From an uncultured Clostridia bacterium (GTDB lineage Bacteria; Bacillota_A; Clostridia; TANB77; CAG-508), in NCBI GenBank assembly GCA_947588915.1, contig CANPZA010000052.1, positions 1-9,922 on the forward strand: a stretch of 9,922 nucleotides of DNA. Reading direction: 5' to 3'. Within the stretch, counting starts at the first letter, position 1. The number at the start of each line of letters is the position of its first letter. Made by a program: the position numbers and the translations under genes. This document shows, piece by piece, positions 1-6,720 of the stretch. The notes beneath the pieces were generated by a model. That model saw only the letters and a program-made list of their open reading frames with translations, did no database searches and was not told the origin of the DNA.

Positions 1-48
1 TTTGTCAAAGTCAATTATTTAATTTTAAAAAATTATCATAAGAAGTTT

Positions 49-66
49 AAAGTTTACACAAACTTT
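49..66 (-). terminator. Possible weak terminator after the GLUG gene
   Basis: A perfect 7-bp stem (AAAGTTT/AAACTTT) with a 4-nt loop begins 12 nt after the TAG stop of the prepilin/GLUG gene. It has only one G-C pair and no immediate T-run; a TTTTTT run follows further on. It may be the end of that transcript, but it is weak. The rest of positions 1-77 shows no gene. Confidence 0.35.
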
Positions 67-77
67 CCGATACACTC

Positions 78-1920
78 CTACATTCCTATCAATACTGGAT
101 ATCCATTATTTTTTCCTGCTTTAAATTCCCAAACTGCTGGATTTTGATCTTTGTTTAATAATGTTAATATTCCTTCTTCTTTCATTTCTATTTCTGTTTT
201 ACTTTCTCCTTCTGTGTTATTAAATTCTGTATATATACCTTCTAAATAATAGTTATTATTGGCTGTATAATCGCTACCAGAAGAACGTCCTCCTATTATT
301 GGGCCTATATAAGATATTGTTATAGTATTTGAATTAACTTGTATTCTTCCTATATTATAATTATTACTTATTGTTATTTTATCAGAACTACCTATACCTG
401 CTATCCCACCAATATATAATTCGTTTATCGTGTTTTTTTCTTCCACTAATATATCTCCAATATTATAACAATTTTTAACTGTTGTTTCATCTCCAACTGC
501 CCCAGCACAAATTCCTCCCAAATCTATGGTTGACGAATTAGTTTGTATACTTATTATTTTGCCTGTATTATAACATTTTTCAATCGTTCCTGATAGTTGA
601 GCCACAATTCCACCAGATCTAGGTCCAGAAATCGTTCCAGAATTACTACAATTACTAACTGTCATATAAACAGGACCATTGCCCCCTCCTACGATTCCTC
701 CACTATTTGCTTTGGATTCTATCCTTCCAATATTAGTAGAATTATTTACTGCAATACCATTAATATTAGCTATGCCAAGAGTTCCACCAACCCACGATTT
801 ACCACTTATTTCTCCAGAATTACTGCAATTATCAATCGTTATTTTGCCATATGATATTCCAATAATCCCTCCTACTTCAGCTCCTTTTGCTATTACTTTC
901 CCTGTATTAATACAATTTTTAACTGTAGTTGAACTATTGCTCATACTTCCTACTATTCCTCCACAATAACTGCAATCATCTGTTGTTGATACTCCATTTC
1001 CTAAAACCATTCCTGAATTAGTACTATCTTCTACATTCCCAGTTATTCTTCCTACTACTCCTCCTATTGTATGGAAATTTCCTTCATTTGTCATAACTTG
1101 TGTATTATCATTATGACAATTATTTATTGTTTTTCCGCCATCCTGCTATTCCACCAACAGCACTACCGCCAACAATATAGCTATTTTTTATTGTTAAGTT
1201 TTGTATAATATTTGTTGTATGTCCAAATAATCCTACATATTGCCCTGTTTTATTAACATATACTCCCCTTATAGTATGATTATTCCCTTCAAATATTCCT
1301 TTAAATGAATTTGTAGTATCTGTTCCTATTTCTGTCCATGCTGTTCCATTTGTTTTTTCTCCATCTTTCTGTCTTGCTCCTAAATCTAAATTATTTTCTA
1401 AATATATTGTCGTTGTTTCTGTTATAGTTAAATCTCCTTTTTCTTCTTTTCCATTTACAAAATCTGCAAAATATTTTAATTCTTTTGTTGTATATATATG
1501 CCAATTTTTTTCTTCATCTATTTCTGGTTTTGTTTTACTTTCTCCATCCCATATATCTACTTTTCCTTCTTCTATCGTTCCATCTTCATATACTGTTATG
1601 GTTTTTCCATCTCTAGTTACGTAATATACATCTGTCAAATCCTTTACTCCTTCAATTACTTTATTTCCACTTATTTGTTTTTCTAAATCCTCTTTTAATG
1701 TCCTTTTTTCTTGCCCTGTTTTATCTTCTATTTTTCTTTCTGATAACATTAGTTTTGCTTCTTCTTTTAGACTTTCTAAATCATTTTTTCCTTTTGCCCC
1801 TTCTGTTTTTGTTAATATCCCCTCATCTCCTGTTAATGTTGCAATTGATATCCCTGCCAAAATTAATAGTATAATTATTGTTATAATTAGTGCTATTAGT
1901 GTAATTCCTTTGTTCTTCAT
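78..1920 (-). CDS. Prepilin-like N-terminal segment fused to a GLUG-repeat surface protein, with internal +1 shift at CGG
   Basis: Probable surface-exposed or secreted protein, 613 residues if one base is skipped at codon 262. The N-terminus (MKNKGITLIALIITII) resembles class III-type prepilin leaders: a short basic leader, Gly, then a hydrophobic helix to about residue 27. The glutamate usual at mature position 5 is replaced by Ala. A charged helical stretch follows (about 30-110), then a WTEIGT/F-G-I-F-E-G-N-N-H-T-I segment and about ten repeats with cores such as VGGIAG, CGGIVG and SGGIVG plus NC-N or NN-N, spaced roughly 30 residues apart. These match the GLUG motif, seen in bacterial adhesins and surface proteins. 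The end reads GYPVLIGM. I chose the ATG at 1920 because GGAGG lies 8 nt upstream; the in-frame ATG at 1935 lies just upstream of that GGAGG. The zero frame stops at 1120, four codons after CGG. Dropping the C of CGG gives GW-X-KTINNCHN, which continues the repeat exactly. Ligand and assembly partner are unknown. Confidence 0.85.
1134..1137 (-). other. CGGA +1 recoding site in the prepilin/GLUG gene
   Basis: In-frame codon 262 is CGG, in the context TGG-CGGA-AAA. The zero frame hits TAA four codons later, at 1120. Reading CGGA as one residue lands in the frame that is open to 78 and continues the GLUG repeat (KTINNCHN). The position preceding KTI is Gly-like in neighbouring repeats, for example YGKITIDNC. 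The +1 relation is seen directly; that translation shifts here is inferred. Confidence 0.75.
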
Positions 1921-1963
1921 TTGTTTTTCCTCCATTTCTTATTTTTATTTTAAACTAATTATA

Positions 1964-1992
1964 ATTTTATTTAATTGATATTTTTATGTCAA
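1964..1992 (-). promoter_or_regulatory. Sigma-A-type promoter of the prepilin/GLUG gene
   Basis: A perfect -35 box TTGACA (1992-1987), a 17-nt spacer and a -10 box TAAAAT (1969-1964) lie upstream of the gene. Transcription would start near 1957, giving a leader of about 37 nt with GGAGG before the ATG at 1920. Five of six -10 bases match TATAAT. The rest of the 1936-2105 divergent gap is AT-rich and shows no clear promoter for the plus-strand regulator. A TATAAT lies at 2011-2016 but without a convincing -35 box. Confidence 0.65.
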
Positions 1993-2105
1993 TATGTTAT
2001 GACCAGTTTTTATAATTTTTTAAAATGTAAATATGCCATTAAAAGTCAATACAATTATTTCAATTTTTGTGTAATAATTATTGTAATATTAATAAAGGTG
2101 ATTTT

Positions 2106-2312
2106 ATGATTAAAGAAAAAAGAAAAGCCAAAAAATATACTCAACAAGATATGTCTAACATACTTGGAATCAGCTTAAGGCAATATGTTCGCATTGACAA
2201 TGAAGAAGACTTACCAAGAAGAGATGTTCTAAAAAATTTGATTAATGAATTAGAATTGACTAATGAAGAAATAGGAAAATATATTAGAAAAATGACTAAA
2301 AATTCTGCCTAA
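2106..2312 (+). CDS. Small Cro/C1-type helix-turn-helix regulator
   Basis: A 68-residue protein that is almost entirely one DNA-binding domain. Residues 2-15 are basic (KEKRKAKKYTQQ). TQQDMSNILGISLRQYVRID (about 12-31) fits the helix-turn-helix of the Xre/Cro family, and NEEDLPRRDVLKNLINELEL matches the following helices. No effector or dimerisation domain is present, so it probably acts as a small repressor or accessory regulator; its target is unknown. I chose the ATG at 2106 because AAAGGTG sits 5 nt upstream; an upstream in-frame ATG at 2067 has no such site. It is the only plus-strand gene here, convergent with spoIIIAH and divergent from the prepilin/GLUG gene, which it could plausibly control. 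It contains no CGG codon and uses CGC for Arg29. Confidence 0.8.
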   Translation: MIKEKRKAKKYTQQDMSNILGISLRQYVRIDNEEDLPRRDVLKNLINELELTNEEIGKYIRKMTKNSA

Positions 2313-2313
2313 C

Positions 2314-2343
2314 AAAAAGAGGGCTTATTTTTTTGCCCTTTTT
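2314..2343. terminator. Bidirectional terminator between the HTH gene and spoIIIAH
   Basis: AGGGC and GCCCT pair around a T-rich loop, and the stem extends through A-T pairs (AAAAAG on one side, CTTTTT-like on the other, with a G-T wobble). It fills the 30-nt gap between the two convergent stop codons. Each strand offers a T-run after the G/C-rich stem, so it can terminate both the regulator and the spoIIIA transcript. Confidence 0.8.
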
Positions 2344-2969
2344 CACTTATTAGTAATATGTATATTTTCAATTTTAGCATTCATTTCTCTTGATATAATA
2401 TTTTGTATTTGTGCTACTTCTTCTTGCTTTAACTCATCTGCTTCTATTATAATATTAATACTCTCACCATTTACAAATATAACACTATTTTCAAACCCTT
2501 TTGTCTTAATTAAATTCTCGCATATCATAATACTATTCTTAATATTATTAATTTTCTGTATTTCTTCTGTTGCAGATTGTTTCTGTGTTTCCAATGAATT
2601 AGAACTATTTAGAACTTTGTCATATGTTTCAAGCATTTGTGAATACATAGTATCTCTTTCTAATTTAGATTTAACAAAATAATCACTACTATTAGTTGCA
2701 CTTGTTTGAATATCACTATCATCAATAGTATTTGTAGTATTTTGATCAACTACTTCATTAGTAACTATATTTTCTTCTAAAACATCATTACTATTAACCA
2801 ATTTTGCATCTCCTATATTTGCTAATTTAGTATCATCTGGTTCCATTTGAACCGCAGTTTCAAGAGCTACTTGCTCTTTTGTATTACTCGTATAATTCAA
2901 ATACCCTGCAACCATTAAAATTAAAACAATTACATAAACAATAATTTGATTTTTCTTTATAATCTTCAT
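2343..2969 (-). CDS. spoIIIAH: SpoIIIAH, stage III sporulation channel protein
   Basis: 208 residues, close to the usual length. A short cytoplasmic start and one membrane helix (about 8-24) are followed by an Asn/Thr/Ser-rich linker (about 25-110) and a C-terminal domain of about 95 residues ending ENIHITNK. In the family this domain resembles the ring-forming domain of YscJ/FliF and binds forespore SpoIIQ across the intermembrane space, building the channel between mother cell and forespore. The phrases ESINIIIEADELKQEEVAQIQ and EMNAKIENIHI fit that domain. GGAGG lies 7 nt before the ATG. It is the last operon gene, 11 nt after spoIIIAG, and is followed by a terminator. The linker is long and low in complexity. 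No in-frame CGG; a CGG at 2854 is out of frame (GCG GTT). Confidence 0.93.
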   Translation of the reverse strand: MKIIKKNQIIVYVIVLILMVAGYLNYTSNTKEQVALETAVQMEPDDTKLANIGDAKLVNSNDVLEENIVTNEVVDQNTTNTIDDSDIQTSATNSSDYFVKSKLERDTMYSQMLETYDKVLNSSNSLETQKQSATEEIQKINNIKNSIMICENLIKTKGFENSVIFVNGESINIIIEADELKQEEVAQIQNIISREMNAKIENIHITNK

Positions 2970-2980
2970 AACAAATCCTC

Positions 2981-3604
2981 CTAATTCATTTCAAACACCT
3001 GTATTTTGTGAGTAGCAAGCCCTGTTGCAGCCTCAACTGCTTGTATGATATTTGCTTTAATCTCTGCATTATTTGCACCCTTTGCTGTTATAATAGCTCC
3101 TTCAACCTTTGGCTCTACAACTTTTTGAGTAATAGGTTTTTTTATCCCATCATCACTTTCCTCATATATAATATCCTTTTGTGAATCTACCTCTTCTATT
3201 TTCCTTGTCCCACCTGATGTGTCATTTTCTTGTGTATTACTTGTTCTTGTAGTCTCATTATACATAGCAACCACTTGACTAGACTCTGAATAATTAATAA
3301 ACACCTTTACTTCTCCAACTCCTTGTATTCTAGATAATATATTTTCTAATTCCATAGCTAAATTATTATTACTTTCATTATTCTTTTCACTTGTACTTTT
3401 ATCTGTATATGCTAACTGTTTTGAAGAAGTATTATTTTCCTGCTTATTTGTTTGTTCATTACCATTCCAAATAACATTTATAATAACAATTGTTATTATA
3501 AGTAAAACAATAAAAAAAACTAAATTTTCTACTCTCTTTTTGTTATTCTTATTTCCTTCATTTTGTTTATCAGAAAATAATTCCTTTAATTTATCTCCAA
3601 ACAT
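2981..3604 (-). CDS. spoIIIAG: SpoIIIAG, stage III sporulation channel ring protein
   Basis: 207 residues. A basic N-terminus with KNNKKR precedes one membrane helix (about 26-46). After it come a Gln/Asn/Ser linker and the family core ELENILSRIQGVGEVKVFINY (about 83-103). The C-terminal half contains GAIITAKGANNAEIKANI and QAVEAATGLATHKIQVF, which is diagnostic for SpoIIIAG. In the family this ring-building domain forms a large oligomeric ring in the mother-cell side of the channel. The ATG at 3604 overlaps the end of spoIIIAF by 19 nt, suggesting translational coupling; GGAG lies about 10 nt upstream. No frame disruption is seen. Confidence 0.94.
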   Translation of the reverse strand: MFGDKLKELFSDKQNEGNKNNKKRVENLVFFIVLLIITIVIINVIWNGNEQTNKQENNTSSKQLAYTDKSTSEKNNESNNNLAMELENILSRIQGVGEVKVFINYSESSQVVAMYNETTRTSNTQENDTSGGTRKIEEVDSQKDIIYEESDDGIKKPITQKVVEPKVEGAIITAKGANNAEIKANIIQAVEAATGLATHKIQVFEMN

Positions 3605-4218
3605 TTCTCATCCACTCCATATTCTTGTATTAAAAATTTTTTTATATTCTGAATATCAGCCTGACTTAAACCATTTTCTTTTGAATTGTCTTTACTAGTA
3701 TTATCTTTTGTAACATCACTCGATGAAACATCAATAGGTTTTATCTTTTGAATACCAACTACTATTTTATTTTCTAAATCTTCTTGAGATTCTTCTTTAG
3801 GTATTTGTGATTTCTCAACCTGTAGTCTAATCTTCGTTATTTTAGTTTCCTCTTCTTTATCTGTTATCTGTGCATCCACTATACAACTTTGCACAACATA
3901 TCCTTTTTCATTTAATTTTTTTGTTATATCTTTTTGTAATTCTTCAATATATAAATTTTGTATCCTTTTATCCATAGAATTATTATTTAAATCCACATTT
4001 GAACTAGCTGATACATAATTTTCAAAATCTATATTATTTATATTAAACATTTCTTTATTTGATATAAAAGGCGAGATAATAGTAAACAAAACATATATCC
4101 CCATAACCATCCTAACATATTTCTTAGTTTTATTATCTGGCAATAACATTTCTAAAACAGAAACTACTACAATAGCTAGTCCTAATGTTTTTACCCAAGA
4201 GCTAAAAAATTTTATCAT
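3586..4218 (-). CDS. spoIIIAF: SpoIIIAF, stage III sporulation membrane protein
   Basis: 210 residues, close to the usual size. Two N-terminal membrane helices (about 9-25 and 34-52) flank the short segment LPDNKTKKYVRMVMG, the most recognisable part of the family. The soluble remainder (about 53-210) is charged and contains IVDAQITDKEEETKITKIRL, resembling the ring-building-type domain proposed for SpoIIIAF. It ends with a helix, QEYGVDEKCLEIN. It is part of the mother-cell channel complex engulfing the forespore. AAGGAG sits 8 nt before the ATG, and the gene follows spoIIIAE by 12 nt and overlaps spoIIIAG. No CGG in frame. Confidence 0.92.
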   Translation of the reverse strand: MIKFFSSWVKTLGLAIVVVSVLEMLLPDNKTKKYVRMVMGIYVLFTIISPFISNKEMFNINNIDFENYVSASSNVDLNNNSMDKRIQNLYIEELQKDITKKLNEKGYVVQSCIVDAQITDKEEETKITKIRLQVEKSQIPKEESQEDLENKIVVGIQKIKPIDVSSSDVTKDNTSKDNSKENGLSQADIQNIKKFLIQEYGVDEKCLEIN

Positions 4219-4230
4219 TTTATTTACTCC

Positions 4231-5392
4231 TTATCTATACATCATCCCACTATTAGATATCTTTAAAACCAATGCAGTTCCAATAATAATCATAAATGAT
4301 ATACTACTTAATATAGCCAAAAACACTTTAAAAACATCTCCTATTTGTTCCAATAAATCAGTAATTTGCTTATCTGCAATTGGCTGAGTAATACCTGATA
4401 AAAGTTTATATATAACTGTAAGTATTCCTAATTTTATAATTGGGACAATACAAATCCCTATAATAATTATTACACCAACAATTCCCACTGCATTTTTTAA
4501 TATAATACCTCCACCGAAGTACAGTATCTACCGCATCGCCTAATATCTTACCTACAACTGGAATTGCTGAACTCACAACCGCTTTAGTAGTTTTAGCAGT
4601 AATTCCATCCACACTACTTGACATTGTTCCTTCCAAAGAAACAATTCCAACAAATACAGTTAAAACTATACCTAAAAACCACACTACTCCAGATTTTAAA
4701 AATTTTGTTAATTTATCAATATTAATACTTTCTGAAAGTTTAGATATAATAATAAGGCTTGTAAATATCAATATAAGAGGAATAATAAAATTTTGTATCA
4801 TATTTCCAATAAAATTAATTGTAAATAATATTACAGGTTCTAAAATCCCACTTGTTGCAATACTTCCTGTTGATATCATAAGTGTAATTAAAAGTGGTAC
4901 TAACATATTCATAAATGCTACTAGATTTACAGTTGTATCCTGTACCATTTTCACTATATCTGAAAAATTTGTCATTATAATTGTAATAATTAATATAAAT
5001 TGTACATAATAAATTAATTTTGAAATTCCCTGATTTTCCAGGCTATCACTAATTGATTTTAGAATACTATGTATTACTATAATAACTAAGATACTTCCTA
5101 TTACTTTAATTGAGCTTGTTACCTCTTTACCAAATAAATTAACTACACTATGTATCAAACTAGAATTATCAACTTCTCCTTTAATTGCATCTTCTAATAC
5201 TTCATCTATATTAACATCATCAAAAGTTTCTCCTATATATTTCTTTGAATTTTTTAAAAAATCTTGTATACCATATTCTTTTTGTTGTTCTTCTATTTCA
5301 TCTATACTACTTGCTAAACTATTTGAATACATATATGGACATATAAAAGAAAACATTATTAATATTAAAAAAAACAACATTAACCTCTTCAT
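4231..5392 (-). CDS. spoIIIAE: SpoIIIAE, polytopic channel protein, with internal +1 shift at CGG
   Basis: 386 residues when the C of codon 293 is skipped, near the roughly 400 usual for the family. A signal-like start (MKRLMLFFLILIMFSFIC, possible cleavage after SNSLA) is followed by an extracytoplasmic segment (about 28-85). Several membrane helices then carry the hallmark stretches VPLLITLMISTGS, LSESINIDKL, AIPVVGKILGDAVDTVL and, after the shift, GGIILKNAVGIVGVIIIIG. SpoIIIAE is the large membrane subunit of the mother-cell channel. Without the shift the protein ends in 35 unrelated residues at 4406 and loses its last conserved helices. With it, DTVL-X-GG-IILKN has the same length as the Bacillus subtilis protein as I recall it (DTVISASLLVKN). 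GGAG lies 6 nt before the ATG. Two other CGG triplets (4533, 4581) are out of frame. Confidence 0.93.
4513..4516 (-). other. CGGT +1 recoding site in spoIIIAE
   Basis: In-frame codon 293 is CGG, in the context CTT-CGGT-GGA-GGT. Reading CGGT as one residue leads into the frame open to 4231, which encodes the conserved SpoIIIAE C-terminus. The residue sits in a small-residue stretch (L-X-G-G) next to a membrane helix, where Gly fits and Arg would be odd. Both frames are seen directly; the shift itself is inferred. Confidence 0.8.
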
Positions 5393-5447
5393 TTGTACTC
5401 CTATTTATTAGTTTTATAAGTTTTTATCTTTTAGATAGGATTAAATA

Positions 5448-5837
5448 TTATGATGGTAATATATCCAATATTATTTCTAATAAACTAGATATAATTGGTA
5501 TAGACATAGATATAATAACAATTTTGCTTCCTATCTCTATCTTACTAGCAATTGCACTTTCACCAGAATCTTTACAAATACTAACAGCAAATTCAGATAA
5601 AAATGCTATCCCAGTTATTTTTACTAATAATGTTAAAAATCTTGCATTAATAGATGCTCTATTTGCAAAAGATTGTAGCAAAGTTACAATTCCTTGTAAT
5701 TCATCCATTACTAGAAATAAAATCAATATTCCAGTCAATATACTAATATAGATAGCAAACTCTGGTTTATACTGTTTCAATAATATGATAATAATAAGAG
5801 AAATTAAAGCAATTCCCACAATCTTCATAACTTCCAT
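5448..5837 (-). CDS. spoIIIAD: SpoIIIAD, small polytopic channel protein
   Basis: 129 residues from the ATG at 5837 (MEVMKIVGIALISLI), close to the roughly 133 of the family. Hydrophobic segments run through about 5-23, 27-46, 70-88 and 100-122. The conserved FLTLLVKITGIAFLSEFAV, KDSGESAIASKIEIG and IPIISSLLEIILDILPS clearly identify it. It is a membrane subunit of the mother-cell channel. The start is unusual: the 13 nt before this ATG hold no ribosome binding site, and a 48-nt perfect hairpin repeat lies immediately upstream. The best purine-rich site (GGGAGGGGGAA) is on the far side of that hairpin. The in-frame ATG at 5828 has GGAAG only 2 nt away. A TTG at 5873 inside the repeat would add 12 residues with no family match. 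The frame is also open back to the spoIIIAC TAG stop. Confidence 0.92.
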   Translation of the reverse strand: MEVMKIVGIALISLIIIILLKQYKPEFAIYISILTGILILFLVMDELQGIVTLLQSFANRASINARFLTLLVKITGIAFLSEFAVSICKDSGESAIASKIEIGSKIVIISMSIPIISSLLEIILDILPS

Positions 5838-5849
5838 AGTGTGTAACTC

Positions 5850-5897
5850 TGGGACAGGTACAACTTTACCCAAAAGGGTAAAGTTGTACCTGTCCCA
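5850..5897. repeat. Perfect 22-bp inverted repeat (hairpin) between spoIIIAC and spoIIIAD
   Basis: Two exactly complementary 22-nt arms (5850-5871 and 5876-5897) flank a 4-nt AAAA/TTTT loop. Outer ends are TGGGACAGG...CCTGTCCCA. It is much richer in G/C than its surroundings. GGGACAG-ended hairpins of this type recur between genes in Clostridia, and I infer a REP/MITE-like element, possibly mobilised by an IS200-like tyrosine transposase. No transposase is in the window. There is no T-run suited to termination, so it more likely affects RNA stability or spoIIIAD translation. Confidence 0.85.
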
Positions 5898-5900
5898 ATC

Positions 5901-5911
5901 TTCCCCCTCCC
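5901..5911 (-). promoter_or_regulatory. Shine-Dalgarno-like site separated from spoIIIAD by the hairpin
   Basis: GGGAGGGGGAA is the strongest purine tract near spoIIIAD, but 63 nt and the whole hairpin separate it from the ATG at 5837. It could be the original site displaced by insertion, or could serve a TTG-initiated 10-codon reading frame (5898-5866) that ends inside the hairpin. Both are inferences. Confidence 0.35.
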
Positions 5912-5918
5912 ATATGTT

Positions 5919-6113
5919 CTATAAATTAAATATTGTTCTTACTGTGTCAAATAGTCCGCTTATTTCTTTTATTACCATTGTTAATACAATTACTAATCCT
6001 GCAAGTGTTGTCATCATTGCTTGATCTTCTCTTCCTGCTCTTACTAGAACTTGATGCAATACAGCAACTAGTATTCCTATTGCTGCTATTTTAAATAATA
6101 AATTAATATCCAT
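5919..6113 (-). CDS. spoIIIAC: SpoIIIAC, two-helix channel protein
   Basis: 64 residues, the normal family size. MDINLLFKIAAIGILVAVLHQ and LAGLVIVLTMVIKEISGLFD form two membrane helices joined by the conserved loop LVRAGREDQAMMTT, which is diagnostic. It is a small membrane subunit of the mother-cell SpoIIIA complex. GGAGG sits 4 nt before the ATG, and the gene follows spoIIIAB by 21 nt. Its TAG stop is in the same frame as spoIIIAD, so the two coding regions form one frame interrupted by a single stop and the hairpin-bearing leader. A CGG triplet at 5958 is out of frame (AGC GGA). Confidence 0.95.
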   Translation of the reverse strand: MDINLLFKIAAIGILVAVLHQVLVRAGREDQAMMTTLAGLVIVLTMVIKEISGLFDTVRTIFNL

Positions 6114-6134
6114 ATTTCCTCCATTTTGTTTTGT

Positions 6135-6645
6135 CTAACATAATATAATAACAATAGCTAATCCTATTGTTGTTCCTAATTTACTATATAATTTTTCATT
6201 TTTTTCTTTCTGTATTTGTGCTTCTTTTAGTTGGGTTTCTAAGAATTTACTTGTTATTTCTATTTGACTTATTTGTCCTTCTAGATCTGTTTGTCCTAAT
6301 AATTTTGATAGTGTTTTTAATACATATTTATCTTCTTTTGTTAATCCATTTTCACTTTCTTCAACCGCTTCTTCCCAAGCTTTGTTTGCATTCATTTTTT
6401 CCATTTTATCTTTTGCTATTTCAAATATTTGTCCCACACCTTCTTGAGTATTATTTGCGATTTGATCAAATATCTCTGGTATAGGTTCATATGTAAATTT
6501 GATTTTTGATTTAAACATATTTAGTGCATTTTTTAATTCTTCTAAATCTTTTACTCTTATTACATACTTCCTTGATAAATATCTTCCTAATAAGCTACAT
6601 CCGAGCTAAAATAAAAAATAATATGATATATCTAATAATTTGCAT
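6135..6645 (-). CDS. spoIIIAB: SpoIIIAB, stage III sporulation protein, with +1 shift at codon 15 CGG
   Basis: 169 residues when the C of codon 15 is skipped, matching the roughly 170 of the family. A first membrane helix (MQIIRYIILFFILA-X-CSLLG) leads into LSRKYVIRVKDLEELKNALNMF and TYEPIPEIFDQIA, the typical SpoIIIAB pattern. A helical cytoplasmic part (about 70-145) follows, then a C-terminal hydrophobic helix (LGTTIGLAIVIILC). It is thought to work with the SpoIIIAA ATPase in a secretion-like assembly, by analogy with GspF-type proteins. AAGGTG lies 5 nt before the ATG at 6645. In the zero frame translation stops almost at once (CGG ATG TAG), so no SpoIIIAB can be made without a shift. 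The downstream frame alone has no good start: its first ATG (6518) lies inside the conserved region and lacks a binding site. Confidence 0.9.
6600..6603 (-). other. CGGA +1 recoding site in spoIIIAB
   Basis: Codon 15 is CGG, in the context GCT-CGGA-TGT. The zero frame reads CGG ATG TAG and ends two codons later. The +1 frame is open to 6135 and encodes all of SpoIIIAB after its first 14 residues. The decoded residue lies inside the first membrane helix, where Gly is acceptable and Arg is not expected. Confidence 0.8.
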
Positions 6646-6720
6646 TTTTACACCTTGTCCTTTTTATAGTTTTATATATTATATTCATATATTTTTAATT
6701 TAGAACTTTTTTTACATATA

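Noticed and set aside
68..70. CGG just beyond the prepilin/GLUG gene as a fifth shift site
   Set aside because: It lies after the in-frame TAG stop (78-80) and is not in the coding frame. The protein already ends with a typical GYPVLIGM terminus.
597..969. Plus-strand open frames over the GLUG region, and similar plus-strand frames opposite spoIIIAB, spoIIIAA and the 659-residue gene
   Set aside because: They are low-complexity antisense shadows of repetitive or hydrophobic minus-strand genes, with no ribosome binding sites or recognisable domains.
78..1094. DNA-level tandem or CRISPR-like repeats in the GLUG region
   Set aside because: The periodicity is in the protein (G-G-I-V-G cores). 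The DNA units vary in sequence and length, with no identical repeats or spacers.
2067..2105. Longer start for the plus-strand HTH protein at 2067
   Set aside because: The upstream ATG lacks a ribosome binding site, whereas ATG 2106 has AAAGGTG at ideal spacing and begins right at the HTH domain.
5838..5873. Extended SpoIIIAD start at TTG within the hairpin (adds about 12 residues)
   Set aside because: The extra residues are encoded by the repeat itself, have no family counterpart, and the TTG has no ribosome binding site. The ATG at 5837 matches the family start.
5919..5921. Read-through of the spoIIIAC TAG to fuse SpoIIIAC with SpoIIIAD
   Set aside because: The frames do match, but the two proteins are normally separate, and the fusion would carry 28 residues encoded by the hairpin leader. 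No other sign of TAG reassignment: two genes here end normally at TAG.
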